Positions 23,586 through 32,195 of a DNA stretch of 64,000 nt are shown here, one piece after another; the first letter of the stretch is position 1; every line of letters starts with the position of its first letter. The stretch is from Pelomonas sp051857475 (GTDB lineage: Bacteria; Pseudomonadota; Gammaproteobacteria; Burkholderiales; Burkholderiaceae_C). Under the pieces are notes generated by a model, which did no database searches, was not told the DNA's origin, and worked only from the letters and a program-made list of their open reading frames with translations. The stretch spans positions 744,001 through 808,000 of the forward strand of contig NZ_JBPZGZ010000001.1 in assembly GCF_051857475.1 (NCBI RefSeq), written 5' to 3'. Both the position numbers and the translations under genes were made by a program.

Positions 23586-24089
23586 CTATAGGTCTGGCTC
23601 GAGGCTGGCGATCTGTCCCTGCATAGGCAGGGCCACCGCGTTGCAAATATGCGCTTCGATGGCAGACGCGACTGCGCGGAAGTGGGTGTCGTCGACCACC
23701 AAGGCCAGTTGCGGAGGCCCTTCACCGAGGATCTCCTTAATCTCGGCGCTCTCGAAGTTCAGGATGGCCTTCGAATGGGCGAACGCGTTTCGGCACCTGC
23801 GGATGGCAGTGATCAGCTTGTAGTGTTGACGGTCCAGCACGCCGAAGGCGAAGGCGACGTCGATCTTCGCGCTGAAGTCGCGGAGGACGCCGTGGTCACT
23901 GAAGAGCTTGTCGCGCATCTCGCGGTTCTGAACCGCCATCTTGGTGAACAACGCTTCTTCAAGAATCCGATCAAGGGCCGCGGCCACCACCATCGCCGAC
24001 GCCGCATGGCTGAGCCGCGCCAAGTTGCCGACGGCCCTTTCAATCTCAGCGAGTTGCGGTAGCGCCTGCTTGGGCTTCTCATCACTCAT
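23586..24089 (-). CDS. MltR-like protein, 167 aa
   Basis: Core FSAKIDVAFAFGVLDRQHYK, LITAIRRCRNAFAHSKAILN matches the MltR (mannitol operon repressor-like) family pattern: F-S-x-(R/K)-I-x-x-A-x-A-x-G-x-(I/L) ... I-R-x-x-R-N-x-F-A-H. MltR itself lacks a classical DNA-binding motif and many homologues are of unknown role. GAGG lies 5 bases before the ATG. It starts 21 bp after the stop of the larger upstream gene and is probably co-transcribed with it. Confidence 0.7.
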   Translation of the reverse strand: MSDEKPKQALPQLAEIERAVGNLARLSHAASAMVVAAALDRILEEALFTKMAVQNREMRDKLFSDHGVLRDFSAKIDVAFAFGVLDRQHYKLITAIRRCRNAFAHSKAILNFESAEIKEILGEGPPQLALVVDDTHFRAVASAIEAHICNAVALPMQGQIASLEPDL

Positions 24090-24110
24090 GATCGCCTCGG
24101 GAGCCCATGC

Positions 24111-25529
24111 CTACATGCCCGTTGGCAGAGGTGCGCCTCGGTCCTTCGCAATCTTCACAAAGATCGCTCGCTTGGGGTCGGTGGCGTTGGGGGCCAGGCG
24201 GGATAGCAGTTTTGCCACGATCTCCCCAGGCACGGCCTTTTCGTCGGTTGTCTTCGGCACGTCAAACCATGAGCTCAGCAGCGCTTTGTCCACGGCCTCA
24301 CGGGCGAAGACCGTCCGGAGCTTGAGAAAGAGGTGCGTCCAGGCCGCTCCGGCGGTGAACCGCTCGCCATGGTCCAGAACAGGCTGGATTCGCTGGGCTC
24401 CGTCAAAGTCGATGGCTTTGCCATATGAGATGCGGTAGAGCTTCGACACGCCGGTGTAGCTCGCGACAAGATAGTCCGCGATGCCTGACTCGAGCGCGCT
24501 CCGTTCAGGGCCAACGTTTCTGATGTCCATCTTCGAATACAGCACATGGTGCATATATTCGCGATAGATCATCTGCAGGTCTCTGGCAGCTGCCTCCTGC
24601 ATGACGATGTTGCCCTCTTGGTAGGTCGCGGTCGGTGCGTTCTTGTCCTTGGTGATCCTGAGCTGCAGAGTCGAGCCGCTCGGCGCGTACCCAAGGCCGA
24701 CGATGTACGCCTGAAAGGCGGCGAAGTCCTTCTCGATCTGTTTTTGCGTTTCGGGTGTCAAGACAGATTGGGTCGTTGAGGGGAACGCCAGTCGTTCGCG
24801 CACGTCCTTCAGGTCCTTCGACAACGTCTCGATTTTCTGCTCGGCCTGGGTCTGCTTCTGGTTCACGTCCGCGAGTTTGGCTTCCAAGGCTGCGGCCTTG
24901 TTCGTGGCACTGCTCACCAAGCCTTGGAGCTGCTCTTCGCTCTTGGTGACAAGCGAGGTGAAGTCCGAGTACTTGCTGATGCCCAACATGGCCAACAACG
25001 CAACGATCAGGGCGGCGGGAACAGCGACCACGCCCGCGAACAGCTTGGCCCAGCCCATCAACCGTTCGAGCACCTTGGTCGCCAGCTCTATCTCGGCGGT
25101 CTTCTCGTCCTTGCTGGTCGCTTTCTCTTCGGCTGGCGGTGTCAAGGCCTGCTCTACACTCGTCGCAGTTGCCAGAGCGGCGCGCCGGTATCTGCCGGGC
25201 CCGAGCAGGTGTTGGACTTGCTCGTTAACCTGGCGGTCGGCTGCAGCGGCCGCATCGATCAGCCTCGCGATGTCGTCAGCCACGGAGTTTTCCGTCGCGT
25301 CTTCCGCCTTGCGGAGGCCCGCTGATACTCCAAGCAGCGCAATCTGCCATTCCAACTGGATGCGTTGCAGCTGAGTTTGCTCATCCTCGGTCAGGCTGAA
25401 GCCTGCAGGGGAGGTCATCAGATGGAGCAGGATCTTTGGCCCCGTCGGAACGGCGATGGCCAGGACAGCAGGTTCACCGATTGGCGACGCGCCAGGTGGA
25501 TCGGTCACCACCGTTTGAAGTTCCTGCAT
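24111..25529 (-). CDS. Membrane-anchored coiled-coil protein with degenerate metalloprotease-like domain, 472 aa
   Basis: In order: a soluble N-terminal ~160 residues, one membrane helix (LFAGVVAVPAALIVALLAML), a coiled coil rich in Q/K/E (AALEAKLADVNQKQTQAEQK), and a C-terminal globular domain. That domain contains IYREYMHHVLY and then ALESGIADYLVASYTG. This spacing looks like a gluzincin pair (HExxH ... ExxAxY), but the first His is Arg, so a zinc-dependent peptidase is unlikely to be active as written. It is probably co-transcribed with the MltR-like gene. The pseudo-peptidase reading is my inference from motif shape. Confidence 0.65.
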   Translation of the reverse strand: MQELQTVVTDPPGASPIGEPAVLAIAVPTGPKILLHLMTSPAGFSLTEDEQTQLQRIQLEWQIALLGVSAGLRKAEDATENSVADDIARLIDAAAAADRQVNEQVQHLLGPGRYRRAALATATSVEQALTPPAEEKATSKDEKTAEIELATKVLERLMGWAKLFAGVVAVPAALIVALLAMLGISKYSDFTSLVTKSEEQLQGLVSSATNKAAALEAKLADVNQKQTQAEQKIETLSKDLKDVRERLAFPSTTQSVLTPETQKQIEKDFAAFQAYIVGLGYAPSGSTLQLRITKDKNAPTATYQEGNIVMQEAAARDLQMIYREYMHHVLYSKMDIRNVGPERSALESGIADYLVASYTGVSKLYRISYGKAIDFDGAQRIQPVLDHGERFTAGAAWTHLFLKLRTVFAREAVDKALLSSWFDVPKTTDEKAVPGEIVAKLLSRLAPNATDPKRAIFVKIAKDRGAPLPTGM

Positions 25530-25730
25530 CGATGCTTTCCGTTCGAGGCCGCAGAGCCGGGGGCACTCTAGAGCGCAATGCCGCAGGCCTGAATCATCAA
25601 CTTTGAGTACCGCGGCAGTGCGCGTTCATGGGCTGTGGCGCATCCATAGTTCAGGCCGCGAGTGGACGCGGCGTAGTTAGCCCAGCAGGGTGTTCGTTCA
25701 AATCGGGGCCATAGGCCGGATGAATGGAAA

Positions 25731-25755
25731 AAGCCCACCGGGTTAGGGTGGGCTT
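25731..25755. terminator. Hairpin terminator (9-bp stem)
   Basis: AAGCCCACC pairs with GGTGGGCTT around a 7-base loop. On the minus strand the stem is followed by TTTTTC, on the plus strand only by CTCGG, so it would work best for minus-strand transcripts. No clear minus-strand gene lies to its right, so it may be a relic of a lost gene. The rest of 25530-26089 holds no gene I can support. Confidence 0.6.
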
Positions 25756-26089
25756 CTCGGCCTATCGTTAGTCTGCGGGTGGAGGCAAAGCCAACGTTTC
25801 CTGCAGCCAGCGCGCTAAGTATAAGTACATGAGCGATGGCGACAACCGTAGCGGAGATCGGGGACTGGCTTGGGTACATCCGCGAGATCGCGTGCCTGCC
25901 GGTGAAGCCGCAGCATTCATCAGGCCACCGCGCCAGCTTGAGGAGACTCGACACCTTCGCACTGACGATGGACGTCGGGTTTGTCGGCCATTTACGTCCA
26001 TCGAACGGCCTGCTAGGCTGATCCGACAAGGCAGGGCGCGCACTCGCTGCATCGACGTCCGTGGCTGATCACCGAGGAGAGGAACCTTG

Positions 26090-27394
26090 ATGATGAATTC
26101 GACATGCGCGCGCGCGTGCACGATCTTGGCCGCGGCCGCCTTGGCGTTTTACTCCCAGTCCGCACGCGCAGCGCCGCTGCGCATCGTGACATGGAACCTT
26201 GGATGGCATGTCTCGCAAGCGGAGTTGACCGGCTGGACGGCGCAGTGCAGTAAATCCTTCGTGAAGAACCCTGCCAATCTCGTGTGGGAGGTCGTCTCCG
26301 CCGATGCGCCAGGCGCCATGCCCGGGTGGAGCATCACCGAGTCGCGTGCAAAGCTTGAAGGTGTGGATCTGTCGGTGCAGCCGCCATGCGGCGTCTACCA
26401 AGATCCCGCTCGCAAGGGCATTGCGGTCACCTCAGCGGCCTACATCAAGCGTGATGCGCAGATCGCGCGCATGCTCGCCAACGACGTCCGCCCGGATGTC
26501 ATCGCACTGCAGGAAGTCTCAGGCACCCAGGCCGTCCAGGAGGCGCTTGGGGCCGCAGCGAGCGACTACAACGTCTGCTCGTTTGATGGGCAGTACAAGG
26601 TTCAGCGACTGGCCTTCGCGTGGCGCAAGACGCTGGGCATGGCGGTCGAGCCTTGTGCGGCCGTGAAGCCCATGGCGTTGCCTTTTCTCCCGGCGGAATT
26701 CCAAGTGCGCCCCGGCTACACCGTCACGTTGCGCCTGAACGGCAAGGCGGTCCGCTTCCTCACCGTGCACCTGAAGTCGGGCTGCGTCTCGCCGCTGGAG
26801 CGCGGCAAGCTTGACCAGAACGCTGGTGCCGATGACCCGTGTCCGATCCTGCAGCAGCAGGTGGCGCCGCTTGAGGAGGAGTTCGAACAACTCGCCCGCG
26901 GCGTCGATCATTTCGTGGTCCTCGGCGACTTCAACCGCAACCTGTGGCATGAGGCGAACCTGGTCAAAGGCGCCGAGGCCGTCCGGGGCGACGGGAGCAC
27001 GGACCTGACCAAGCCACGCGCCGGCAAGGTTCTCACGCGCAACCTCTTACTGGAGGTCAACGACGGCGCGCCACCCGAATCGAAGGCAGTGCTGCTCGCG
27101 CCGACCTGCGGCGGCGACCCGGCTGTCGCTGCGGCGTGCGAGGCGGCCAAGTCCGGCCTGCTTGACGCCAGCCAACGCAAGGTGCTGACCGCCAAGACCG
27201 GGCTGGGCTGCCGCAACCCCGTCGGGCTGGATCACATCATCGTTTCTCAGTCGCTGGCTGGCGCCGTGCGCAGTACGAGCAAGGTGCCGATTGGCGCGTT
27301 GGGTGCGTCCCTGTCGCCCAAGCCGCCAAGCCTGCCAGACCCGCTGCTGGCGGTATCGGACCACTGCCCGTTGGTCGCCGACATCGAGTTGTGA
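26090..27394 (+). CDS. Secreted endonuclease/exonuclease/phosphatase (EEP) family protein, 434 aa
   Basis: A signal peptide is visible (ARACTILAAAALAFYSQSARA, cleavage after ARA). The EEP fold follows with its catalytic signatures: TWNLGW, ALQEV (metal-binding Glu), HLKSGC, GDFNRN, LDHIIVS and SDHCPL. These proteins cleave phosphodiesters or phosphomonoesters (DNases, lipid phosphatases), and which substrate cannot be told here. Eight cysteines in the mature part fit an exported protein. A GAGGAGAGG SD precedes the ATG. It leads a run of four same-strand genes with a GMC oxidoreductase and a ferritin-like protein. Confidence 0.88.
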   Translation: MMNSTCARACTILAAAALAFYSQSARAAPLRIVTWNLGWHVSQAELTGWTAQCSKSFVKNPANLVWEVVSADAPGAMPGWSITESRAKLEGVDLSVQPPCGVYQDPARKGIAVTSAAYIKRDAQIARMLANDVRPDVIALQEVSGTQAVQEALGAAASDYNVCSFDGQYKVQRLAFAWRKTLGMAVEPCAAVKPMALPFLPAEFQVRPGYTVTLRLNGKAVRFLTVHLKSGCVSPLERGKLDQNAGADDPCPILQQQVAPLEEEFEQLARGVDHFVVLGDFNRNLWHEANLVKGAEAVRGDGSTDLTKPRAGKVLTRNLLLEVNDGAPPESKAVLLAPTCGGDPAVAAACEAAKSGLLDASQRKVLTAKTGLGCRNPVGLDHIIVSQSLAGAVRSTSKVPIGALGASLSPKPPSLPDPLLAVSDHCPLVADIEL

Positions 27395-27454
27395 TCCCGC
27401 CGGGCGACGCCAGGCCCGCGCGCTCCCGTGTTTCCTAGGCAACGGAGGCTGTAC

Positions 27455-27934
27455 GTGTACCAAGACCGAGCACACCATCCGCTGAGCGATCAGCTTCCGA
27501 TCGCCGATGACGACGTACGCCGCGCCATGTGGGCGCTATTCGTGCACATCGGGAAGTTCTGGCGCAATCTGGACGACGCCAAACCCTACGAGTCACGCCT
27601 GTACTCCTTCATGACCAACCGGGTCGCGCTCGACCCGAACTACAAGGACTACTACGCGACAGCACGTGCGGTGATCGACCAGCTCATCGCCGAGAAGGGA
27701 GAGGATGCGGCCTACGAGTTCCTCTTCACCGATGCGCAGGCCAACCTCGCGCCGCCCAGCACGCCGCTAGCGCTGACGCGGCAGAAGGTCTCCAACGAGT
27801 TCGTGGCGCTGCAGATGGCGCTGGGTGGCTTCCTGGCGTTCGGGGCGCTGAACTACCCCGGCTACTTCGGTGGTGCAAACGCACCCGGCGCGCCAGTTCC
27901 CTATCGGCCGATGGAGGACCAGCATGGCGGTTGA
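27455..27934 (+). CDS. Small partner protein of GMC oxidoreductase, 159 aa
   Basis: GTG start at 27455 with GGAGG six bases upstream. The gene overlaps the following GMC oxidoreductase by 11 bp, typical of subunit pairs. It may be equivalent to the small subunit (gluconate 2-dehydrogenase subunit 3 type) of GMC dehydrogenases, but there is no Tat signal. The sequence (LYSFMTNRVALDPNYKDYYA, VSNEFVALQMALGGFLAFGA, YPGYFGGANAPG) is not one I can assign to a family with certainty. The YPGY segment near the end resembles that of subunit-3 proteins. Confidence 0.7.
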   Translation: MYQDRAHHPLSDQLPIADDDVRRAMWALFVHIGKFWRNLDDAKPYESRLYSFMTNRVALDPNYKDYYATARAVIDQLIAEKGEDAAYEFLFTDAQANLAPPSTPLALTRQKVSNEFVALQMALGGFLAFGALNYPGYFGGANAPGAPVPYRPMEDQHGG

Positions 27935-29519
27935 CACCCTCATCATTGGCTCTGGCGTTGTCGCGGCCGCACTGGCCCAGCGTCTGCTGGACAAGAACCC
28001 GAAGGCCTCGATCCTGATCCTGGAGGCGGGCGACCGCGTGAAGACCAAGGACTTCGCGCTCTGGGAGAACTACCTGATCACAGGGAAGTTGCCGTACGAC
28101 CGCTATCGGGACCTGGACTACCCGCAGAAGGACAACCCGGGCGAGAACAAGAGCGTGGGTGGTACCGAGGTCCCGCTCATGGGCGCACGCTTGCTGACCT
28201 ACGGCGGTTCGACGCTGCACTGGGGAGGATGGTCGTTCCGGCTCAAGCCAGAGGATTTCGAACTGAAGACCCGCACGGGCAACGGCGCGGACTGGCCCTT
28301 CGGCTACGCGGAGTTCGAGCCGTACTACGTCCAAGCGGAGCACTACATCGGCGTGTCTGGCGACAGCAAGGACCCGACCGTGCCGCGCAGCGACGGCTAT
28401 CCATTTCCCGCGTTCCCATACTCGCTCGAAGACCAACCCGTGGCTCATGCGATGGAAGCGCTGGGGGTCACGTACAGCCACTTGCCCATTGCGCGGCATG
28501 GCGTGACAGACACGACCTCCAAACATGCACCGTGCCAGACCACGGGCACCTGCAAGTACTGCCCGTTCGGCGCGCGGTTCGCGGCCACGAACTACCTCAA
28601 CGACATGGTGGAGTGGAACGACTACCCGAACTTCGAGGTGCGCACGGGCGTCATCGTGGAGTCGATCGTCCTGGCTTCCAAGCAGCGGGCGGCTGGCGTC
28701 GCCTACATCACACGGGATTCGCCAGTGCCCCAGCGCATCGAGGCCGAACGAATCATCGTGGCAGCAGGCGCGATCGAGTCGGCCAAGCTGCTGCAGCGCT
28801 CGACATCCGCTGACTGGCCGCGGGGCGTGGGCAATGACAACGACCTGGTCGGCCGGTTCCTGGTGACGCACCCTTATTTCATCTTCACCGCGGCTCTGCC
28901 GGCCAACCCGCTGAAGCTGCAGGCGGAGATGAACTTTCCCACGCTGTGCAGCCGGCACTTCGACAGCGTGACGGAACAGCCAGGCGGAAAGTTCATTCTG
29001 GTGAACCCGCCCGACACAGTGAACCCCAAGCTGGTCGCCGCGATGCAGTCCGGCAAGACGCGGGATCAACTCGATGCTCGCCTGATCGGTGCCAACAACA
29101 TCCAGCTGCATGGCATGCTGGAGGTGTTCGGCAAGCCGGAGAACCGGGTGCTGAACAGCGACAAGCGCAACCAGTTGGGCCTGATCGAAACCAGCGTCGA
29201 CTACACCAAGGATTTCACCTTTGATGCGCGGATGCAGTCGATCCAGACCCAGGTTGAGCGCATCTTCGGTCAGATGGGTGCGACGCTCTCGGGCAAGCCA
29301 TCGATCTCCTGGCGAGCCGACCACGCGGGGTCGCTGTGTCGGATGGGACAGTCAGACGCGGACAGCGTCATTGACGCCAACCTGCGCGTGCATGGCGTCG
29401 AGAACCTTTACGTCTGCTCCAACGCCAGCTTCCCGTCCATCGGCGCGATCAATCCGACGCTGACGTTGACAGCCCTGGCGCTGCGCCTCGGCGACCATTT
29501 GGCCGCGCGGCCTGCGTAA
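27924..29519 (+). CDS. GMC-family FAD-dependent oxidoreductase, 531 aa
   Basis: N-terminal FAD-binding motif DTLIIGSGVVAAALAQRLL with LILEAGD; GSTLHWGGWSFRLKPEDFE of the sugar/alcohol dehydrogenase branch; C-terminal GMC motif (DHAGSLCRMG, VIDANLRVHGVENLYVCSNA, INPTLTLTALALRLGDHL). A Cys-rich patch CQTTGTCKYCPFGARF lies in the middle. No signal peptide, so cytoplasmic unless carried by its partner. The third glycine of the usual GxGxxG is Ala (GSGVVA). Start at 27924 has GGAGG six bases upstream. Oxidises an unknown alcohol or sugar-like substrate. Confidence 0.9.
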   Translation: MAVDTLIIGSGVVAAALAQRLLDKNPKASILILEAGDRVKTKDFALWENYLITGKLPYDRYRDLDYPQKDNPGENKSVGGTEVPLMGARLLTYGGSTLHWGGWSFRLKPEDFELKTRTGNGADWPFGYAEFEPYYVQAEHYIGVSGDSKDPTVPRSDGYPFPAFPYSLEDQPVAHAMEALGVTYSHLPIARHGVTDTTSKHAPCQTTGTCKYCPFGARFAATNYLNDMVEWNDYPNFEVRTGVIVESIVLASKQRAAGVAYITRDSPVPQRIEAERIIVAAGAIESAKLLQRSTSADWPRGVGNDNDLVGRFLVTHPYFIFTAALPANPLKLQAEMNFPTLCSRHFDSVTEQPGGKFILVNPPDTVNPKLVAAMQSGKTRDQLDARLIGANNIQLHGMLEVFGKPENRVLNSDKRNQLGLIETSVDYTKDFTFDARMQSIQTQVERIFGQMGATLSGKPSISWRADHAGSLCRMGQSDADSVIDANLRVHGVENLYVCSNASFPSIGAINPTLTLTALALRLGDHLAARPA

Positions 29520-29529
29520 GGAGTACACG

Positions 29530-30585
29530 ATGAGCATCGATACCGCGAAGCGCGCGCAGCTCCTCGAATGGCTCCAGATCGCCATCGAGCTGGAGCTGGC
29601 CATCATCCCGCCTTACCTGACGGCGCTGCTGAGCATCAAGCCGTCCAGCAACCGGGCCGCCGCCGAGATCATCCGCAGCGTCGTGATGGAGGAGATGCTG
29701 CACATGGCGCTGGTCTCCAACGTCGTCTCCGGCATCGGTGGAACGGTGCAGCTGACGCAGGACAGTCTGCCGCCGTATCCGTTCACGCTTAACTTCGAAG
29801 GCAAGACCTTCGAGGACCGGAAGTTTCCGGTGGACCTGGCGCCGTTCTCCCAGGCAACGATCGAGACCTTCATCAAGATCGAGCAGCCCAGCAAGCGCAA
29901 GCTGGAGGCTTTGGGTTTCAAGAAGAGCGAGCTGACGGTGCCGGCGCTCACCATTGGTGACTTCTACAGCGGCATCGTCGCGTTGCTTGAGGAGATCGAT
30001 GCCGCGGCACCAGGGGAGCTCTTCGTGGGCGATCCGGCGCGCCAGATCGCGGCCGACTACTACTGGTCCGCTGGTGGCAAGCCGGTCATAGTGACCGGAC
30101 TGGCCTCGGCCAAGCAGGCCCTGGAGATCGTGATGCACCAGGGGGAGGGCGCTCCGGCGTCGCTCAATGATGGCGACGACACGCACTTCGGTCAGCCTTT
30201 CGAGGTGGCGCACTACTTTCGGTTCTTGGAGATCCGACACGGCCGGCGATACCTGCCGACGGACCTGCCTACCGAAACCCCCAGTGGGCCGGTGATCGAG
30301 GTCGACTATGCGGCGGCGTATCCGATCCTGGTCAATGCCAAAAGCGCGAACTACGCAGCAGGCTCTTCGTTGGCCGCGCTGAACGACAGCTTCAACCGGC
30401 ACTACACACAGATGCTGCTGCAGTTGCAGGAGGCGCTGAACGGCAACCCCAAGGTGCTGTACACGGCCATCATGAACGGCATGCACAACTTGTCGCCGAT
30501 CTGCCGTCAGATGATGGCGTTGCCGATCGAAGGGGATGCACAGGGCCGCCATGGCTGCCCGAGCTTCGAGTGGTTGGAGGTCTAG
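29530..30585 (+). CDS. Ferritin-like protein of the VioB/RebD iminophenylpyruvate dimer synthase type, 351 aa
   Basis: The N-terminal ~150 residues show the PF12902-type ferritin-like pattern: LQIAIELELAIIPPYLTALL, IIRSVVMEEMLHMALVSNVV, SGIGGTVQL. The di-metal ligands expected for a four-helix bundle (E in ELELA, EE and H in MEEMLHM) are present. A second helical part follows (NDSFNRHYTQMLLQLQEALN). Related domains in VioB and RebD join two oxidised amino acids in bisindole synthesis. This short stand-alone form has an unknown substrate. AAGGAG precedes the ATG. Being beside a GMC oxidase suggests a shared oxidative step. Confidence 0.87.
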   Translation: MSIDTAKRAQLLEWLQIAIELELAIIPPYLTALLSIKPSSNRAAAEIIRSVVMEEMLHMALVSNVVSGIGGTVQLTQDSLPPYPFTLNFEGKTFEDRKFPVDLAPFSQATIETFIKIEQPSKRKLEALGFKKSELTVPALTIGDFYSGIVALLEEIDAAAPGELFVGDPARQIAADYYWSAGGKPVIVTGLASAKQALEIVMHQGEGAPASLNDGDDTHFGQPFEVAHYFRFLEIRHGRRYLPTDLPTETPSGPVIEVDYAAAYPILVNAKSANYAAGSSLAALNDSFNRHYTQMLLQLQEALNGNPKVLYTAIMNGMHNLSPICRQMMALPIEGDAQGRHGCPSFEWLEV

Positions 30586-30615
30586 CGGGGCGCGACCGCG
30601 CATCCCAGGTTCTTC

Positions 30616-31086
30616 TCAGGTGTGGACGCCCCCGAAGCACTGCGTGAACGTGCACAGATGTTCCACGAGCGCGCGGTGGGGTTCGGGCCAATGGGCGCGG
30701 CTCTCAACCAGGTGCTCGGCGGCGGCGCTGGCGAACTTCGCGCGCGTGGCGCTGCTCTCGCACCAGGCGCGAGAGAACGCGCGGTGAGCCTCTGCCTTGA
30801 ACGGCTGCGCGCCCTCGAGCTGTTCCTGCAGCGCTTCGGGCAGCACCCAGCTCCTGACGCTGCGCGCGAGCCGGTAGGCGCGATCAGGCGCTGCGCGCGG
30901 ATCCCCGGTCGGTGAACCCGCGTACTGGGCCCGTATCAGGACCTGCTGCATGACACCGGCGTACGCGGGCGCGACGCGCTGGGCGATCTCATCAGGCCAA
31001 TCGCCGGACATCAGGTCGCGCCTGGCATGCGCCAGGGACGCCGAAGCGGCGGTGCCGATGAGGCGGTAGTGGCGGAACAGGGCCAT
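30616..31086 (-). CDS. Hypothetical protein, 156 aa (doubtful)
   Basis: Open frame from ATG 31084-31086 (MALFRHYRLIGTAAS). It is Ala/Arg-rich with helical segments (EALQEQLEGAQPFKAEAHRA, SSATRAKFASAAAEHLVESR). No family recognised and no ribosome-binding site. It lies in a stretch that also holds gene fragments, so it may be a remnant or a chance frame. Confidence 0.35.
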   Translation of the reverse strand: MALFRHYRLIGTAASASLAHARRDLMSGDWPDEIAQRVAPAYAGVMQQVLIRAQYAGSPTGDPRAAPDRAYRLARSVRSWVLPEALQEQLEGAQPFKAEAHRAFSRAWCESSATRAKFASAAAEHLVESRAHWPEPHRALVEHLCTFTQCFGGVHT

Positions 31087-31282
31087 CAACAGCGGTATGT
31101 GAAAGTCTGAGACAGGTGGCGATAGCGTCCGCGTGGGTGGTCAGGTCTTTGGAGAAGTGGGTTCGAAGCGCCGCCAGCCGTTCCTCGCTGAGCGGCGACG
31201 CACAAAAGAGGCAGTCGTCTTGGTGCTGGTGGAGCGGCATGCCCTGCAGCACCCACCGCTCGACGTCTGCGTTCTGCGCCAA
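30992..31282 (-). pseudogene. Remnant of an AAA_13-type ATPase
   Basis: The reading frame starts NADVERWVLQGMPLHQHQDD CLFCASPLSEERLAALRTHF, closely resembling the W-V-x-x-G-L-x-x-H ... C-x-F-C ... L-x-x-H-F segment in AAA_13 proteins (the RloC/PrrC-related ATPases). Only about 40 residues show it; the frame then becomes low-quality sequence. No Walker motifs are present nearby, so this is a fragment. The family assignment rests on pattern memory. Confidence 0.5.
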
Positions 31283-31309
31283 GGCTTGGATGGCGTTGGG
31301 AGCTGAACG

Positions 31310-31555
31310 ATGTATCAGCAGCGAATCGAGGAAAAACGGGGCGAATTGGAGAACGCGCGTATCTTGGCGCGCGCGGCGCGCAAGGCCGTCGTGGACGCCG
31401 AAGGCAGAGACTGCGTCTCAGGGGCGGAGCTGGTCCATCTTCAGACCGAGCTGACTCGGGCCGAGGAAAACGTCTTCTGGCTGGCTGCCGAGCTGGAGGC
31501 ATTGAACGAACTTCAGGCCGAGCATGTGCGGGCGACACGAGTGTCTTCCGGCTGA
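31310..31555 (+). CDS. Small coiled-coil protein, 81 aa
   Basis: ATG at 31310 has GGGAG seven bases upstream. The protein is mostly helical with heptad-like spacing (IEEKRGELENARILARAARK, LQTELTRAEENVFWLAAELE). No family recognised. It overlaps no convincing gene on the other strand. Real gene status is moderate because the neighbourhood is decayed. Confidence 0.45.
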   Translation: MYQQRIEEKRGELENARILARAARKAVVDAEGRDCVSGAELVHLQTELTRAEENVFWLAAELEALNELQAEHVRATRVSSG

Positions 31556-31581
31556 TCTCAACTCGTAGCGCCTGGCAGGCG

Positions 31582-31926
31582 TCACCGGACGGCCGACAAA
31601 GCACTGGAGATGATCGACATCGCTTGAGCCGACGGGTTCACGAACACCAAGCCGACTGCGAATCCCCGTCTGCGTTGCTGAACACGCTGTGTACGACCCG
31701 GACCTGCGTCGCCAGTTCCACCCGCTCGCCCGCGACAAGCAGGTGGCAGCGCGATGTCAAGACAAGTCCGGGCACTAGGGGACCATCGGTCACGATCGCC
31801 ATCCCGCTTTCGCTGATATTCAGCGTACGAGCGTCCATCAGCAGGCCTTCCCGGATATGCAGCTGGATCTTCGTGCCCAAAGGGCCGGCGAGCTGTGCCG
31901 CGTCGCTCGTCTTTCGAGGTGCTCAT
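31582..31926 (-). pseudogene. Frameshifted PilZ-domain gene
   Basis: One frame (31638-31880) encodes the PilZ core: GTKIQLHIREGLLMDARTLN ISESGMAIVT, RCHLLVAGERVELATQVRVVHS. This matches R-x-x-N-I-S-x-x-G of c-di-GMP binding PilZ domains, though the N-terminal RxxxR part is missing. The expected ending (VGLVFVNPS) is in another frame, to 31582. The probable start (MSTSKDERR at 31926) is also out of frame with the core. Two frame breaks imply a decayed gene, unless the sequence has errors. Confidence 0.6.
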
Positions 31927-31956
31927 GCGGGCATGCTGGCTTCGGCTGGTCGACTG

Positions 31957-32193
31957 TCATGCGAAGCGCCGGTCATACCGCCACGCTGGGTCCCAGACAG
32001 GCTGGGGAGGCATTGCCTCGGGTGCCGGCTCTCGAACCTGCTCAGGATCGGATGGGCCTTTGACTTCGGCATCCGCCGGTTGGTCACTGAACGCGCGCGT
32101 GCCGTCAAGCACCAGTGCCAACACCAGCAAGACCAAGAGCACGAGCCATACAACCTGCATCCTGTCCATGGCACACCGCAAAAACGCATCCAT
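31957..32193 (-). CDS. Small membrane-anchored protein, 78 aa
   Basis: MDAFLRCAMDRMQVVWLVLL VLLVLALVLDG: one strong N-terminal membrane helix, followed by a charged Pro-rich tail (QPADAEVKGPSDPEQVREPA, PQPVWDPAWRYDRRF). No family recognised. A second ATG at codon 9 could be the true start. A strong hairpin lies just upstream and may affect its expression. Confidence 0.5.
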   Translation of the reverse strand: MDAFLRCAMDRMQVVWLVLLVLLVLALVLDGTRAFSDQPADAEVKGPSDPEQVREPAPEAMPPQPVWDPAWRYDRRFA

Positions 32194-32195
32194 AG

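Noticed and set aside
26023..26032. TTGTCGGA-like sequence upstream of the EEP gene as its promoter
   Set aside because: It points away from the gene (minus orientation), so it is not counted with the three aligned elements.
25568..26121. Minus-strand frames of 117-153 aa between 25.5 and 26.1 kb
   Set aside because: No SD, no recognisable domain, and an intrinsic terminator hairpin lies inside them.
27726..29324. 532-aa minus-strand frame opposite the GMC oxidoreductase gene
   Set aside because: The plus-strand frame carries clear FAD-binding and GMC C-terminal motifs; the minus frame is a shadow.
31086..31604. 172-aa minus-strand frame rich in Arg/Pro
   Set aside because: Typical out-of-frame composition; the AAA_13 and PilZ remnants lie in other frames.
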